Source: Dehalococcoidia bacterium UBA6808
Lineage (GTDB): Bacteria > Chloroflexota > Dehalococcoidia > GIF9 > UBA5629
Assembly: GCA_002452695.1 (NCBI GenBank)
Contig: DKFA01000119.1
Coordinates: forward strand, 1 to 38,411
Direction: 5' to 3'
DNA: 38,411 bases
Part shown: positions 25,095 to 33,215 of the stretch, piece after piece
How the letters are laid out: every line of letters begins with the position of its first letter
Numbering within the stretch: position 1 is the first letter of the stretch
Notes under the pieces: generated by a model
Databases searched by the model: none
What the model saw: only the letters and a program-made list of their open reading frames with translations
Told to the model about the DNA's origin: nothing
Translations under genes and position numbers: made by a program

Positions 25095-26510
25095 ATGAGC
25101 AATCAAGCGCCGGACCTCAAATACCTTTTCGAGCCGCGTTCCGTGGCAATCGTGGGGGCTTCCAGGGACGAACACAAATCGGGGGGCATGTTTATCAAGC
25201 GTATGCTGGAGGACGGATACGCTGGAAAGATCTACCCGATCAACCGCAGGGAAACGGAGATCATGGGGCTGCAATGCTATAAATCCGTATCGGAGGTCCC
25301 GGATGAGGTGGATATGGCTATACTGGCCATCCCGGCCCCTGCCATCCTGGAGAGCATTCAGGACTGCGCCAATAAGAATGTCAAGTTCGGCATCGTGCAT
25401 GCCGTGGGGTTCAGCGAGATGGGGACGGACGGCAGGTCGGCCGAGGACGAGGTCGTCAGGGTTGCCCGCTCCGGCGGGGTCCGCCTGATCGGCCCCAACT
25501 GCATGGGCATCTACACCTCACGCGGCAGGATCAACACCATTGTGCCTTACATCTCACTGCCGTTCGAGCCGGGCAAGGTCGGCTTCGTTGGACAGAGCGG
25601 CTGGGTCAGCGAGGTGTTCCTCAGACATGGCGGCGAGCGCGGCCTGAGCTTCAGCGGTGTGATCAGCATAGGCAACCAGTGCGACCTCACGGTGGAAGAC
25701 TTGATCGCCTACTGGGGCGATGATCCCAATACCAGCGTGATCGCCGCCTATGTGGAAGGCCTCAAGGACGCGCGCCGTTTTATCGAGATGGTAGGCAGGG
25801 TCTGTCCGCACAAACCGGTGATCATCTGGAAGGGCGGCAGCTCGGAGTTGGGGGCGCGCTCGGCAGCCTCGCATACGGGCTCGCTGGCGGGCAGCTACCA
25901 GGTCTTCCAGGCCATGTGCAGACAAAATGGCATCATCGCAGCAAAAGGGATGGAGGATGTCATCGACCTGGCCGTTGCTTTCACCAGCCCGGTGCTGCCG
26001 GCTGATAATAACATCGGGTTGTTGATCGAGGCAGGCGGTGCCGGTGTTTCCTCGGCTGATGCCTGCGCACGAGAGGGACTCGAAATCAGACCATTTTCGC
26101 CAGACGTCCAGGCCAAATTGGCGGAATACCTGAAGGACAAGGTGCCTCCATCCAATAATCGTAGGAATCCGGTTGACCTGGTCTGGGCGCCCATCATCGG
26201 CGGCTCTAAAGTATTCGTAGACTGTCTTGAGATAATCATCCCGGAAGTGGATGTATGCCTGATCATAACATATGCCTTCCTGCAAGAAGACTGGTACAGG
26301 CGGAGGATGGAGGAGCTGCGCGACAAATATAAAAAGCCTGTCATTGTGATACCGGCTAATTTTCATGACCAGCTCAAAGGCGCGGTCAAGTGCGTGAGAG
26401 AAGGGTTGCCGGTATACGTGATGCCCGACAATGCCATCCGTTGCATCGCGGCCATGCTGCAGCGGGCGAGGTATTTAAAGAATCTCCAGATAAAGACGTA
26501 TCACGATTAA
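25095..26510 (+). CDS. Acyl-CoA synthetase (ADP/NDP-forming), alpha-type subunit
   Basis: The protein has a CoA-binding Rossmann domain (SVAIVGASRDEHKSGG at its start), then two flavodoxin-like ligase domains. It keeps the phospho-histidine loop ASHTGSLAG (His260) of ADP-forming acyl-CoA synthetases. The ATP-grasp beta part is absent from the 471 residues, so a separate beta subunit elsewhere is needed if it conserves energy as ATP. I use the ATG at 25095 because the G-rich ribosome site sits about 10 nt before it; the ATG at 25086 has none. The neighbouring enoyl-CoA protein and CaiB genes suggest fatty or branched acyl-CoA metabolism. Confidence 0.85.
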   Translation: MSNQAPDLKYLFEPRSVAIVGASRDEHKSGGMFIKRMLEDGYAGKIYPINRRETEIMGLQCYKSVSEVPDEVDMAILAIPAPAILESIQDCANKNVKFGIVHAVGFSEMGTDGRSAEDEVVRVARSGGVRLIGPNCMGIYTSRGRINTIVPYISLPFEPGKVGFVGQSGWVSEVFLRHGGERGLSFSGVISIGNQCDLTVEDLIAYWGDDPNTSVIAAYVEGLKDARRFIEMVGRVCPHKPVIIWKGGSSELGARSAASHTGSLAGSYQVFQAMCRQNGIIAAKGMEDVIDLAVAFTSPVLPADNNIGLLIEAGGAGVSSADACAREGLEIRPFSPDVQAKLAEYLKDKVPPSNNRRNPVDLVWAPIIGGSKVFVDCLEIIIPEVDVCLIITYAFLQEDWYRRRMEELRDKYKKPVIVIPANFHDQLKGAVKCVREGLPVYVMPDNAIRCIAAMLQRARYLKNLQIKTYHD

Positions 26511-26523
26511 CATCGGCGCCTTC

Positions 26524-26544
26524 GACCTTCAGGTCTCTTTTTTT
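26524..26544 (+). terminator. Weak candidate terminator after the CoA-ligase-like gene
   Basis: A short stem GACC-TTCA-GGTC is followed by a T-rich tract (TCTTTTTTT). The stem has only four pairs, so it is a weak call. It sits just before the AT-rich methyltransferase gene. Confidence 0.35.
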
Positions 26545-26578
26545 ATTTACTCGCGCCGGTCTTGCTTGATAAATAATT

Positions 26579-27502
26579 ATGGATGACAAAATTATTCAAA
26601 GAAAAAGAGAAAAAGGTACTGAAACCAGTGCTTTTGGTACACCAGGACGGATAAATCATGATTCATCAAAATTTTATAATAGTAAGCTCTATGATGGACT
26701 AAATGGCGGTCAAAATATCACATATCAAGAAAATTCTGTAATTGACTGTAATGTGAATAGAATATTTTGTAAAACTAGTGAACATATGGATGAATTGCCC
26801 GATAATTCAGTACACTTGATGGTGACTTCACCCCCTTACAACGTTGGGAAATTATATGACGGAAACCTGTCATTAAAAGAATATCTTCAATTATTAGAGA
26901 ATGTGTTTGCTGAAACATATAGGGTATTAGTGCCAGGAGGTCGCGCCTGTGTTAATATAGCAAATTTAGGGCGTAAACCATATATTCCTTTGAACACCCA
27001 TGTTAATGAAATTATGCAAAAAATTGGATTTCTCATGCGTGGTGAAATATTATGGGACAAGGGTAGTAGCGCTAGTCCTTCTACAGCATGGGGCACTTAT
27101 TTGAAGGCAAATAATCCAGTATTAAGGGATATTCACGAGTATATCTTGGTATATTGTAAAGATAGTTTTACAAGGCAGAACCCATATCGGCGGAAAAGCA
27201 CAATCACGAGAGAGCAGTTCTTAGAGTATACTAAAAGTATCTGGCGTTTTTCGGCTGAACGCGCTACCAAAGTTGGTCATCCAGCGCCTTTCCCAATTGA
27301 ATTACCTTTACGACTTATCCAGTTATACACATTTGAAGATGAGATAATTCTTGATCCATTCGTCGGTAGTGGCAGTACTTGTGTAGCAGCTTTGAAAGCC
27401 AATAGAAAATATATTGGTTATGATATCGATAAGCAGTATTGTGAACTGGCTGAAAGAAGAATATTATCAGAATGTAAGCAGCAATTGTTGCCTACCAAAT
27501 AG
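26579..27502 (+). CDS. Orphan DNA methyltransferase (N4-cytosine/N6-adenine type)
   Basis: The order of motifs is catalytic TSPPYNVGK (83-91) before the SAM-binding DPFVGSGSTCVAALK (259-273), the permuted beta-class plan. TSPPY favours N4-methylcytosine, though N6-adenine cannot be ruled out. Length 307 is normal. The gene is visibly AT-rich against its GC-rich neighbours and has no restriction nuclease beside it. It starts without a clear ribosome site. I infer a horizontally gained solitary modification enzyme, possibly a relic of a restriction system. Confidence 0.88.
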   Translation: MDDKIIQRKREKGTETSAFGTPGRINHDSSKFYNSKLYDGLNGGQNITYQENSVIDCNVNRIFCKTSEHMDELPDNSVHLMVTSPPYNVGKLYDGNLSLKEYLQLLENVFAETYRVLVPGGRACVNIANLGRKPYIPLNTHVNEIMQKIGFLMRGEILWDKGSSASPSTAWGTYLKANNPVLRDIHEYILVYCKDSFTRQNPYRRKSTITREQFLEYTKSIWRFSAERATKVGHPAPFPIELPLRLIQLYTFEDEIILDPFVGSGSTCVAALKANRKYIGYDIDKQYCELAERRILSECKQQLLPTK

Positions 27503-27523
27503 GAATTTAATATTAGCAGCCGG

Positions 27524-28924
27524 TTAATATAGCCTTAGCAGGGCGTCGATCTCCTTGCCGCAGCCGCCCAGCGGGGCATATTTCTTGATCTTGATCGTCC
27601 CTTCGCCGTCCAGAAAATACAGGGCAGGCATCTTAGCCGGCTGGTACTGGTTGGTGATGTCGCCGGCCGGGTCCAATACCACCGGTGTTTTTATCTCATA
27701 GGTCTTGATCCAGCGGTCCACCTCTGCCGCCTTTTCCAGGCCGATGACCACGATCACCTCCATCTGTTCCCGCGGCCAGTTGCCGTAGATTTGCTGGATG
27801 CAGCGCATCACCTCGGCGCAGGAGCTGCAGCCGGCAGATGTGAAGACCAGGATTACCTTACGCCCCCTGTATGAGTTGAGTGAAATGGTCCGGCCGTCGG
27901 TGGTATTCAAGCTGAAACCGGGCGCACGGCAGCCCACGTTGGCGCAGGCCGCCCTTTCTGTGGCCAGATCATAGATGCTGGAATAAGCCAGCTTGCCCGC
28001 TTTGTCAGCGGCAGTGATGCGGAAGCGGTAGGCGGTCCTGGCCTCCAGTCCGGTTATCTGCACGCTATGAGAGGTCGTCGGCTTGCCCCCGGCTGAGACA
28101 TAGGCATTGGAGAACTCGTTTTTGCCCAGCTCCACGCCGCCGCTGGTGGGGATGTTGGTCTGCCATGATATGGTCGCCCCGCTGCTGGTTATATTACTGG
28201 TCTGTACATTATTAATCGTAATAGCAATACTGACGGGCGGCTGTACGGCGAACTGCTGTGCGCCGATGGGCAGGCCCTTCTGCACGCGCGCGAAAAGTTC
28301 CTTGGCTGTATTTATCGATGTGGCGAACGTGGCGCAACTGTCCTTAAGGTTGGTGTACTTGCTGTTGATGATCCCGATAACGTCGCCCCTGGTGTTGAGC
28401 ATCGGGCCACCGCTGCTGCCGGCATAGATGGTGGCGTCGCTCTGTATATAGTCGACGGACTCGATCGTGCGGAAGGCGCAGACGATGCCGGTGCTGAACA
28501 TCAGGTTTTTGATATCGTTGCCGGCCGGGTAGCCCAGCACCACCACCGGGCCGCCGGTCTGCAACTCGTCCGATTCCGTCGAGTTGCCCAGCGTGACGAA
28601 GGGATAGCCTGCGTCATTCGGGGGCAGCTTAATGAAGGCCAGGTCGCTGGCCTCGTCCTGTCCCGATACGGGCGCCTCGTAGATGCTGCCGTTATTGAGC
28701 AATACATTTACCTTCTTCGCATTGTTTACCACATGCTGGCTGGTCAGCGCCCACCCGTCAGATGAGATGATGACTCCGGAGCCCTGCCGGTCGCCGGCGA
28801 GCACCATCACGATCGCAGGGAAATCCTTTTTAACGTTATCGTAGTAGGGCGGCGTGTGGCAGGAAGTTGCCGCCGGAAGCAGCAGGCAAAACAACATGGC
28901 CAAAGCGTAGAGATATTTTTTCAT
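27524..28924 (-). CDS. Lipoprotein fusing HtrA-like protease, fibronectin III and thioredoxin-like domains
   Basis: A signal peptide ends at Cys22 (PAATSC), a plausible lipobox, so the protein is exported and anchored. Residues 35-215 are a trypsin/DegP-like protease with the triad His64 (TSQHVV), Asp94 (SDLAFI) and Ser171 (GSSGGP). Residues 232-324 form a fibronectin III domain (SGATISWQTNIPTSGG). Residues 333-466 are a redoxin/TlpA-like domain (APGFSLNTTDG) with a CSSC pair at 366-369. A protease joined to a disulfide-exchange domain is unusual; both catalytic sets look intact. No PDZ domain is present. It may cleave or repair misfolded exported proteins. Confidence 0.88.
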   Translation of the reverse strand: MKKYLYALAMLFCLLLPAATSCHTPPYYDNVKKDFPAIVMVLAGDRQGSGVIISSDGWALTSQHVVNNAKKVNVLLNNGSIYEAPVSGQDEASDLAFIKLPPNDAGYPFVTLGNSTESDELQTGGPVVVLGYPAGNDIKNLMFSTGIVCAFRTIESVDYIQSDATIYAGSSGGPMLNTRGDVIGIINSKYTNLKDSCATFATSINTAKELFARVQKGLPIGAQQFAVQPPVSIAITINNVQTSNITSSGATISWQTNIPTSGGVELGKNEFSNAYVSAGGKPTTSHSVQITGLEARTAYRFRITAADKAGKLAYSSIYDLATERAACANVGCRAPGFSLNTTDGRTISLNSYRGRKVILVFTSAGCSSCAEVMRCIQQIYGNWPREQMEVIVVIGLEKAAEVDRWIKTYEIKTPVVLDPAGDITNQYQPAKMPALYFLDGEGTIKIKKYAPLGGCGKEIDALLRLY

Positions 28925-29048
28925 GTTCCTGACCGCGGGGGTTATGAACGGCTAACATCTTAACATATTTGAGTCCCGACCGGCCTGTTTCCGCAGCCGT
29001 CTTTATCAGGTATGATATAGATAGTAAGCCACACCGGGAGGAAAGCTC

Positions 29049-30113
29049 ATGCAAGAGATCACCGAAAAAGGAAACCTGCTGGACAGCCAGGGCAACCTGA
29101 TTGTGGACGGATGGGCCAGGCAGCCCCTGCGGGACGTGAACCTGGAGGACCTCAATTTCTATTCCTTACGCTTTTTGCAGCCCCTGCGCACCAAGCGCTG
29201 GCAGTATTATGGCATCACCACGCCCACGCATTACTTCTCCTTTACACTCAGCCATATCGGTTATCTCGGCCCAGTCTTTGTCTACGTGCTTGATTTTGAG
29301 ACCTGCAAATACCAGGAGGAGACGGTCAATACACTTTTCGGCAGAGGAGTAACGCTGTCGCGCGATAGCAAGGAAGGCGAATGCCATTATGAGAAGGGCG
29401 CCTTGCGCGTGCATTTTTCAATCAGCAAAGATAGCGAGCGCCGGCTGGAGGTAAGCTGGCCTGATTTCGGCGGCGTGCCCTTCAAGGCCGATATCAGGCT
29501 GGGCCTCCCTGCCGGTCATGAATCGCTCGTCAACATTTTTCGCTATGACAATAAACGCTTTTACTACACGCGCAAGATAAACTGCATGCCTGTGCAGGGC
29601 AGGGTCGAGTACGGCTATGACATGGATGTGGCCAGCCACGAGATCAGGCCGCAGGTATATGAGATCGACCCGCGCAACTCGCTGGGCAACCTCGATTGGG
29701 GTGTGGGTGTGTGGCCTTACCGCTCCTTCTGGATCTGGGGGAGCTGCTCGCGCTACCTTCCTGACGGGCGGACATTGGGGCTAAACCTGGGCGCCGGTAT
29801 GGGCAATGATCCGGACCTGGCGGATAACGCCGTTATACTCAACGGTAGAATCCATAAGATCTCCAGGGTGGACTTCAAGTACGACACTGCGGATTTTAAA
29901 AAGCCCTGGCAGATGAAGTCGCGGGACGGGCGGTTGGAACTGGAATTCGTGCCCTTTTTCGAACGGGTGGCCAAAACCGATGCTGTGGTGCTGGCCAGCG
30001 AGGTACACCAGATGTTCGGCCGTTACAATGGCAAAGTGGTGATGGATGACGGCGAGCAGATACGCATCGACGGCCTGATCGGCTGGGCGGAAGAGCACCA
30101 TGCCCGCTGGTAG
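29049..30113 (+). CDS. DUF2804 family protein
   Basis: The 354 residues follow the DUF2804 pattern: an opening LLDSQGNLIVDGWAR, KRWQYYGI, a long beta-rich body with FYYTRKINCMPVQGRVEYGY, and WGVGVWPYRSFWIWGS with repeated aromatic residues, ending near DGLIGWAEEHHARW. No catalytic motif is known for the family, which has been linked loosely to lipocalin-like or hydroxylase folds. GGGAGG lies 8 nt before the ATG. It diverges from the protease-thioredoxin fusion gene. Confidence 0.82.
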   Translation: MQEITEKGNLLDSQGNLIVDGWARQPLRDVNLEDLNFYSLRFLQPLRTKRWQYYGITTPTHYFSFTLSHIGYLGPVFVYVLDFETCKYQEETVNTLFGRGVTLSRDSKEGECHYEKGALRVHFSISKDSERRLEVSWPDFGGVPFKADIRLGLPAGHESLVNIFRYDNKRFYYTRKINCMPVQGRVEYGYDMDVASHEIRPQVYEIDPRNSLGNLDWGVGVWPYRSFWIWGSCSRYLPDGRTLGLNLGAGMGNDPDLADNAVILNGRIHKISRVDFKYDTADFKKPWQMKSRDGRLELEFVPFFERVAKTDAVVLASEVHQMFGRYNGKVVMDDGEQIRIDGLIGWAEEHHARW

Positions 30114-30125
30114 TTGAGCAGGGAT

Positions 30126-30145
30126 GCGGCGCCGCCCGTTTTTTT
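30126..30145 (+). terminator. Candidate terminator after the DUF2804 gene
   Basis: A GCGGC/GCCGC inverted repeat is followed by a run of T after three bases. The stem has almost no loop, so pairing must open at the centre, and the call is moderate. Confidence 0.4.
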
Positions 30146-30152
30146 ATTTTCC

Positions 30153-30161
30153 TGATATAAT
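30153..30161 (+). promoter_or_regulatory. Extended -10 promoter element of the repeat lipoprotein
   Basis: TGATATAAT is an extended -10 element (TG-N-TATAAT). No -35 is seen, which such promoters can tolerate. The start codon is 88 nt downstream, and a perfect palindrome lies 9 nt after the element. Confidence 0.5.
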
Positions 30162-30170
30162 GGCTGGCAT

Positions 30171-30183
30171 TGATAGACTATCA
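30171..30183. promoter_or_regulatory. Palindrome TGATAGACTATCA, candidate operator
   Basis: Perfect 6-bp arms (TGATAG/CTATCA) around one base sit where the transcript of the repeat lipoprotein should start. A repressor bound here would block transcription. No partner is known. Confidence 0.4.
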
Positions 30184-30249
30184 TATCAGTTCCTGGCCGG
30201 TGCTGGAATGTGAGGAGGATATCCGAATAATTTGATTAAAGGGGGGAAG

Positions 30250-32361
30250 ATGAAACGTCTATTTTTCGTGGTTTTAATTGCAGTCATGCTATTTGCCGGG
30301 TGCGTGCCGCCCGCTCCTGTGGCCGTCACTCTGACAGCGCCTGAGGACGGCAGCACGGTGGCTTCGCCGATGCCGGCGCTGTCATGGACGGGCGGAACGG
30401 CCGATACCACCTATAAACTGGCTGTAGCCTCCGATGCCAATTTTCAGAACCTGGTTATCGACGCCAATGGATTAAGCATCGTGAATTACACGGTGCCCGC
30501 GGGGAAACTGGCAGCGGGTACACTGTATTACTGGCGTGTGCAGCCCACCAGGGCGGGAAAGGTTCTGGACTGGACGGCTGCCCGGTCCTTCCGCACGCCG
30601 GGCGCTGCGCCTTCCAGCCTGGGTAATATTCGTGTTACGGCTACGCTGGACGGCAAGGCCTGGAACGGCCCGCTCAACTTCCGCCTCAGCGGGCCTCACA
30701 GCGACAATGAGAACACCGTCCCCTGGAGCTTCAACAGCATCCCTTCCGGCAGCTATACGCTTACTTACAATTTCGGCGGCCCCCAGGGAGCGGCGCTGAC
30801 CAATATCTCCCCGGCGCCTGCCCTCGAGCTGGCCGGCGGGGCCGACGCCTATTTTACGTTCAACTTCCACACGGTTTCCGATTCGCGCATCAAAGTCAGC
30901 GCCACGCTGGATGGCGTGGACTGGTCGGGTGAGGTAAATTATTCGATTTTCGGTTCATATAAAGACATCGAGACCAGTGTGCCCAGAACATTTGTCAGCC
31001 TGCCGCCCGGCGCATATACCGTTACCTTCAACTCGGGAGGCCCGCAGGGTGCGGTCTTCAGCGGTATTTCTCCTGCGGCGTCGCAGACGCTTTCCTCCAG
31101 CGGCGAGATCGAATTCAAATTGCAGTTTATCCGGGCCAGGTCGTCCACGCTGACGGTCAATGCGCTGAACAACGGTTCGCCGTGGACGGGGTCTGTATCC
31201 TATTCTATCAACGGACCCATTGCCGGCTCATATTCATCGGTGCCGATCGAATTCAGCGATGTGCCTTCGGGCACCTACACCATTGCGTACACGTCGGGAG
31301 GACCTGCCGGTTCGGCGCTGGGCGGGATAACCCCGGCCGCCACGCTGGTGGTCGGAGGCGGCAGGCCTGCCACAGTTACTCTCAATTTCTATACGCAGCA
31401 GCAGAACGGCAACGTGGTGGTGGCCGCTACATTAAACGGGGCGCCCTATACCGGCCCGGTCAATTTCGCACTGGCCGGTCCGATGCGCAGCCATGACTAC
31501 CAGGTGCCGCGCAGCTACACGCAAGTGCCTGCTGGATATTACACTCTGACCTACCTGGGCGGAGGCCCGGCAGGCGCTGCCCTGAGCAGCATCACACCCT
31601 CGCCGTCGCAAACGCTGGCGGCAGGCCGCACAGTGGCCTTTACCATGAACTTCTTCAGCCAGCCTTCCACCGGCACTATCATGGTCAGCGCCACGCTGGA
31701 TGGGCGGGCCTGGGTGACCAGTCCCGGCTCCGGGCCGATCAGTTATTCCATCATCAAAGAGGGCCTGGCGGATACCGAGGACAGGGCCCCTGTCACGCTG
31801 CGGGACTATCCTTCCGGCCATTACACGCTTGTCTATAACTCAGGCGGCCCCATCGGGGCGACACTGACGGGCATAACGCCTTCGCCGAGCCAGTTCCTTA
31901 ATGCGGGAGGCTCGGTCGCCTATACGCTGAATTTCAGCAGCGAAGCCAGGGGCTATGTGACTGTGGATTGCACGCTTGATGGACATACCTGGTCAGGTCC
32001 CATGAACTATGTCGTGACCGGGCCTTATGTTGAGTCCGGCCACTCAGTCTCTCAGACTTTCAGCAATGTGCCGCAGGGTACCTACAGCGTCCAGTATCGC
32101 AGCGGCGGGCCTGATGCAGGCCGTTTTGTCGGCGTTACGCCTTCTTCACAGACGCTGCATCCGGGAGGCTCGATCTCCTTCAATATCATGTTTACCCACA
32201 CCATGCCCGGTCCTGTCCCGCACCCTACGCCTCAGCCGCAACCCGGACCCATGCCTGGACCGATACCACGTCCCGTTCCTGAACCGATGCCGGGGCCGGT
32301 CCCTAACCCGACACCAGAACCCGAACCCATGCCTGGGCCGCTAAAGGTGACGGAAGAGTAG
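30250..32361 (+). CDS. Lipoprotein with six tandem beta-rich repeats and Pro-rich tail
   Basis: A signal peptide with the lipobox LFAGC (Cys17) precedes a Fn3-like domain (about 20-120). Six repeats of about 88 residues follow; each has a strand-like (V/A)xATLDGxxW(S/T)GxV(N/S)Y start, a VP...F turn, a PSGxYTxxYxSGGPxGAxLxxI(S/T)P core and a short linker. The end is a Pro/Met/Gly-rich tail of about 50 residues. I choose the ATG at 30250 because a GGGGGG ribosome site precedes it; the TTG at 30232 is in frame but lies before that site. The protein is probably cell-surface, but the ligand and function are unknown. Confidence 0.85.
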   Translation: MKRLFFVVLIAVMLFAGCVPPAPVAVTLTAPEDGSTVASPMPALSWTGGTADTTYKLAVASDANFQNLVIDANGLSIVNYTVPAGKLAAGTLYYWRVQPTRAGKVLDWTAARSFRTPGAAPSSLGNIRVTATLDGKAWNGPLNFRLSGPHSDNENTVPWSFNSIPSGSYTLTYNFGGPQGAALTNISPAPALELAGGADAYFTFNFHTVSDSRIKVSATLDGVDWSGEVNYSIFGSYKDIETSVPRTFVSLPPGAYTVTFNSGGPQGAVFSGISPAASQTLSSSGEIEFKLQFIRARSSTLTVNALNNGSPWTGSVSYSINGPIAGSYSSVPIEFSDVPSGTYTIAYTSGGPAGSALGGITPAATLVVGGGRPATVTLNFYTQQQNGNVVVAATLNGAPYTGPVNFALAGPMRSHDYQVPRSYTQVPAGYYTLTYLGGGPAGAALSSITPSPSQTLAAGRTVAFTMNFFSQPSTGTIMVSATLDGRAWVTSPGSGPISYSIIKEGLADTEDRAPVTLRDYPSGHYTLVYNSGGPIGATLTGITPSPSQFLNAGGSVAYTLNFSSEARGYVTVDCTLDGHTWSGPMNYVVTGPYVESGHSVSQTFSNVPQGTYSVQYRSGGPDAGRFVGVTPSSQTLHPGGSISFNIMFTHTMPGPVPHPTPQPQPGPMPGPIPRPVPEPMPGPVPNPTPEPEPMPGPLKVTEE
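30622..32202 (+). repeat. Six tandem protein-coding repeats (about 264 nt each)
   Basis: Repeat units start near 30622, 30886, 31141, 31405, 31669 and 31948. Each encodes the ATLDG...SGGPxGA...ITP pattern with substitutions but the same length, save for a longer fifth unit. They point to expansion by duplication. Unit 6 is the most divergent. Confidence 0.85.
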
Positions 32362-32385
32362 GCAGAATAAGAACTTGAAAATAGA

Positions 32386-32418
32386 ACAGGGCTGATCGTT
32401 AGATCAGCCCTGTGTTTT
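32386..32418 (+). terminator. Strong terminator shared by two convergent genes
   Basis: A perfect 12-bp stem (ACAGGGCTGATC/GATCAGCCCTGT) with a GTTA loop precedes GTTTTAT. The stop of the PIN gene on the minus strand lies in its 3' arm, and the other side reads T-rich as well, so it may act both ways. Confidence 0.85.
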
Positions 32419-32847
32419 ATAATATTTCAGGGATTGGGCTGGAGTGACAATATGTAAGCCTGATTTCATTTGAATAGACGGATTCTGGTAGTAATGATTA
32501 TCTCCAGTGACAAAATAGTCGGGATTGGCGTTGATAGCAGCAGCCAGGACGACGGCATCTTCAGGGAGAAGCGTGGCTGTCCACCTTTTTATCTCGTGAA
32601 CCGCAGGATTGGGCACGATGACCGGGGGTGACTTGATTAGAAATGCTTGCAGTTCAGCAAACGCGGCGGGTTTTTTCTCATGAACGTTTCTTATAACTTC
32701 TTCAATAACCAGTTGGCAAACGATGACATCGATTTTCTTGCGCAGATGCAAATGAAGAAGGTTGACTGAAGGGCCCTGGGCAGAAAAGAAACCGGAGATG
32801 ATTACATTACCCTCGAGAAACAGCCGCAAGTTAGAGCTGGCTGCCAT
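32404..32847 (-). CDS. PIN-domain toxin (VapC-like)
   Basis: The 147 residues fit a PIN nuclease: the first strand NLRLFLEGNVIISG (6-19), a conserved Glu (LVIEEV, 47-51), Asp97 in PEDAVVLAAA and the final Asp116 in VTGDNH. The usual first Asp of FLDxNV is Glu12 here, a conservative change. It overlaps the AbrB-type gene by 17 nt, as in toxin-antitoxin pairs. The target RNA is unknown. Confidence 0.82.
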   Translation of the reverse strand: MAASSNLRLFLEGNVIISGFFSAQGPSVNLLHLHLRKKIDVIVCQLVIEEVIRNVHEKKPAAFAELQAFLIKSPPVIVPNPAVHEIKRWTATLLPEDAVVLAAAINANPDYFVTGDNHYYQNPSIQMKSGLHIVTPAQSLKYYKTQG

Positions 32848-33115
32848 AATACTTTTTAACCAGCTCTTTTCTGATCCGGCGGCCCGACTTCAACATTTCC
32901 TTTTCAGTAACCGGGGTTTCTGCAAAAATCCTCTGTATTTCCTTCAAAGAATCCATCGCCAATTTCTTTTTGACCTTTGCAATCAGAGTGTCGCCTTCAA
33001 TATATACGGTGAGCTCGTCACCCGTATCAACCCCCAGTTTTTCGCAAATATCACGGGGTAATGTAACCTGGCGCTTGTCACGTATCACAATATCGTTCTG
33101 TAATTTCTTGCTCAT
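32831..33115 (-). CDS. AbrB/SpoVT-type antitoxin (VapB-like)
   Basis: The 94-residue protein begins with a swapped-hairpin AbrB DNA-binding domain: RDKRQVTLPRDICEKLGVDTG and DELTVYIEGDTLIAKVKKK. The C-terminal helix probably neutralises the PIN toxin encoded just after it. I take the ATG at 33115; a longer reading to 33166 would begin inside the promoter region. It is preceded by a good promoter, and AbrB-type antitoxins normally repress that promoter together with their toxin. Confidence 0.85.
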   Translation of the reverse strand: MSKKLQNDIVIRDKRQVTLPRDICEKLGVDTGDELTVYIEGDTLIAKVKKKLAMDSLKEIQRIFAETPVTEKEMLKSGRRIRKELVKKYYGSQL

Positions 33116-33153
33116 AATATTCCAACGTCGGATGTCAGATGTAGGATACACTA

Positions 33154-33182
33154 ATCGTATAATCATTAATAAGAAATGTCAA
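33154..33182 (-). promoter_or_regulatory. Promoter of the AbrB-PIN toxin-antitoxin pair
   Basis: On the minus strand a perfect TTGACA (33177-33182), a 17-nt spacer and TACGAT (33154-33159, four of six consensus bases) lead to a start about 40 nt before the ATG at 33115. The flanking AT-rich inverted half-sites may form the operator. Confidence 0.65.
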
Positions 33183-33215
33183 GTATTATGTTATCGTAAT
33201 ATAGCAATTGCACGA

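Noticed and set aside
31432..31821. 129-residue frame antisense to the repeats
   Set aside because: It mirrors the repeat units and has no start site or motif.
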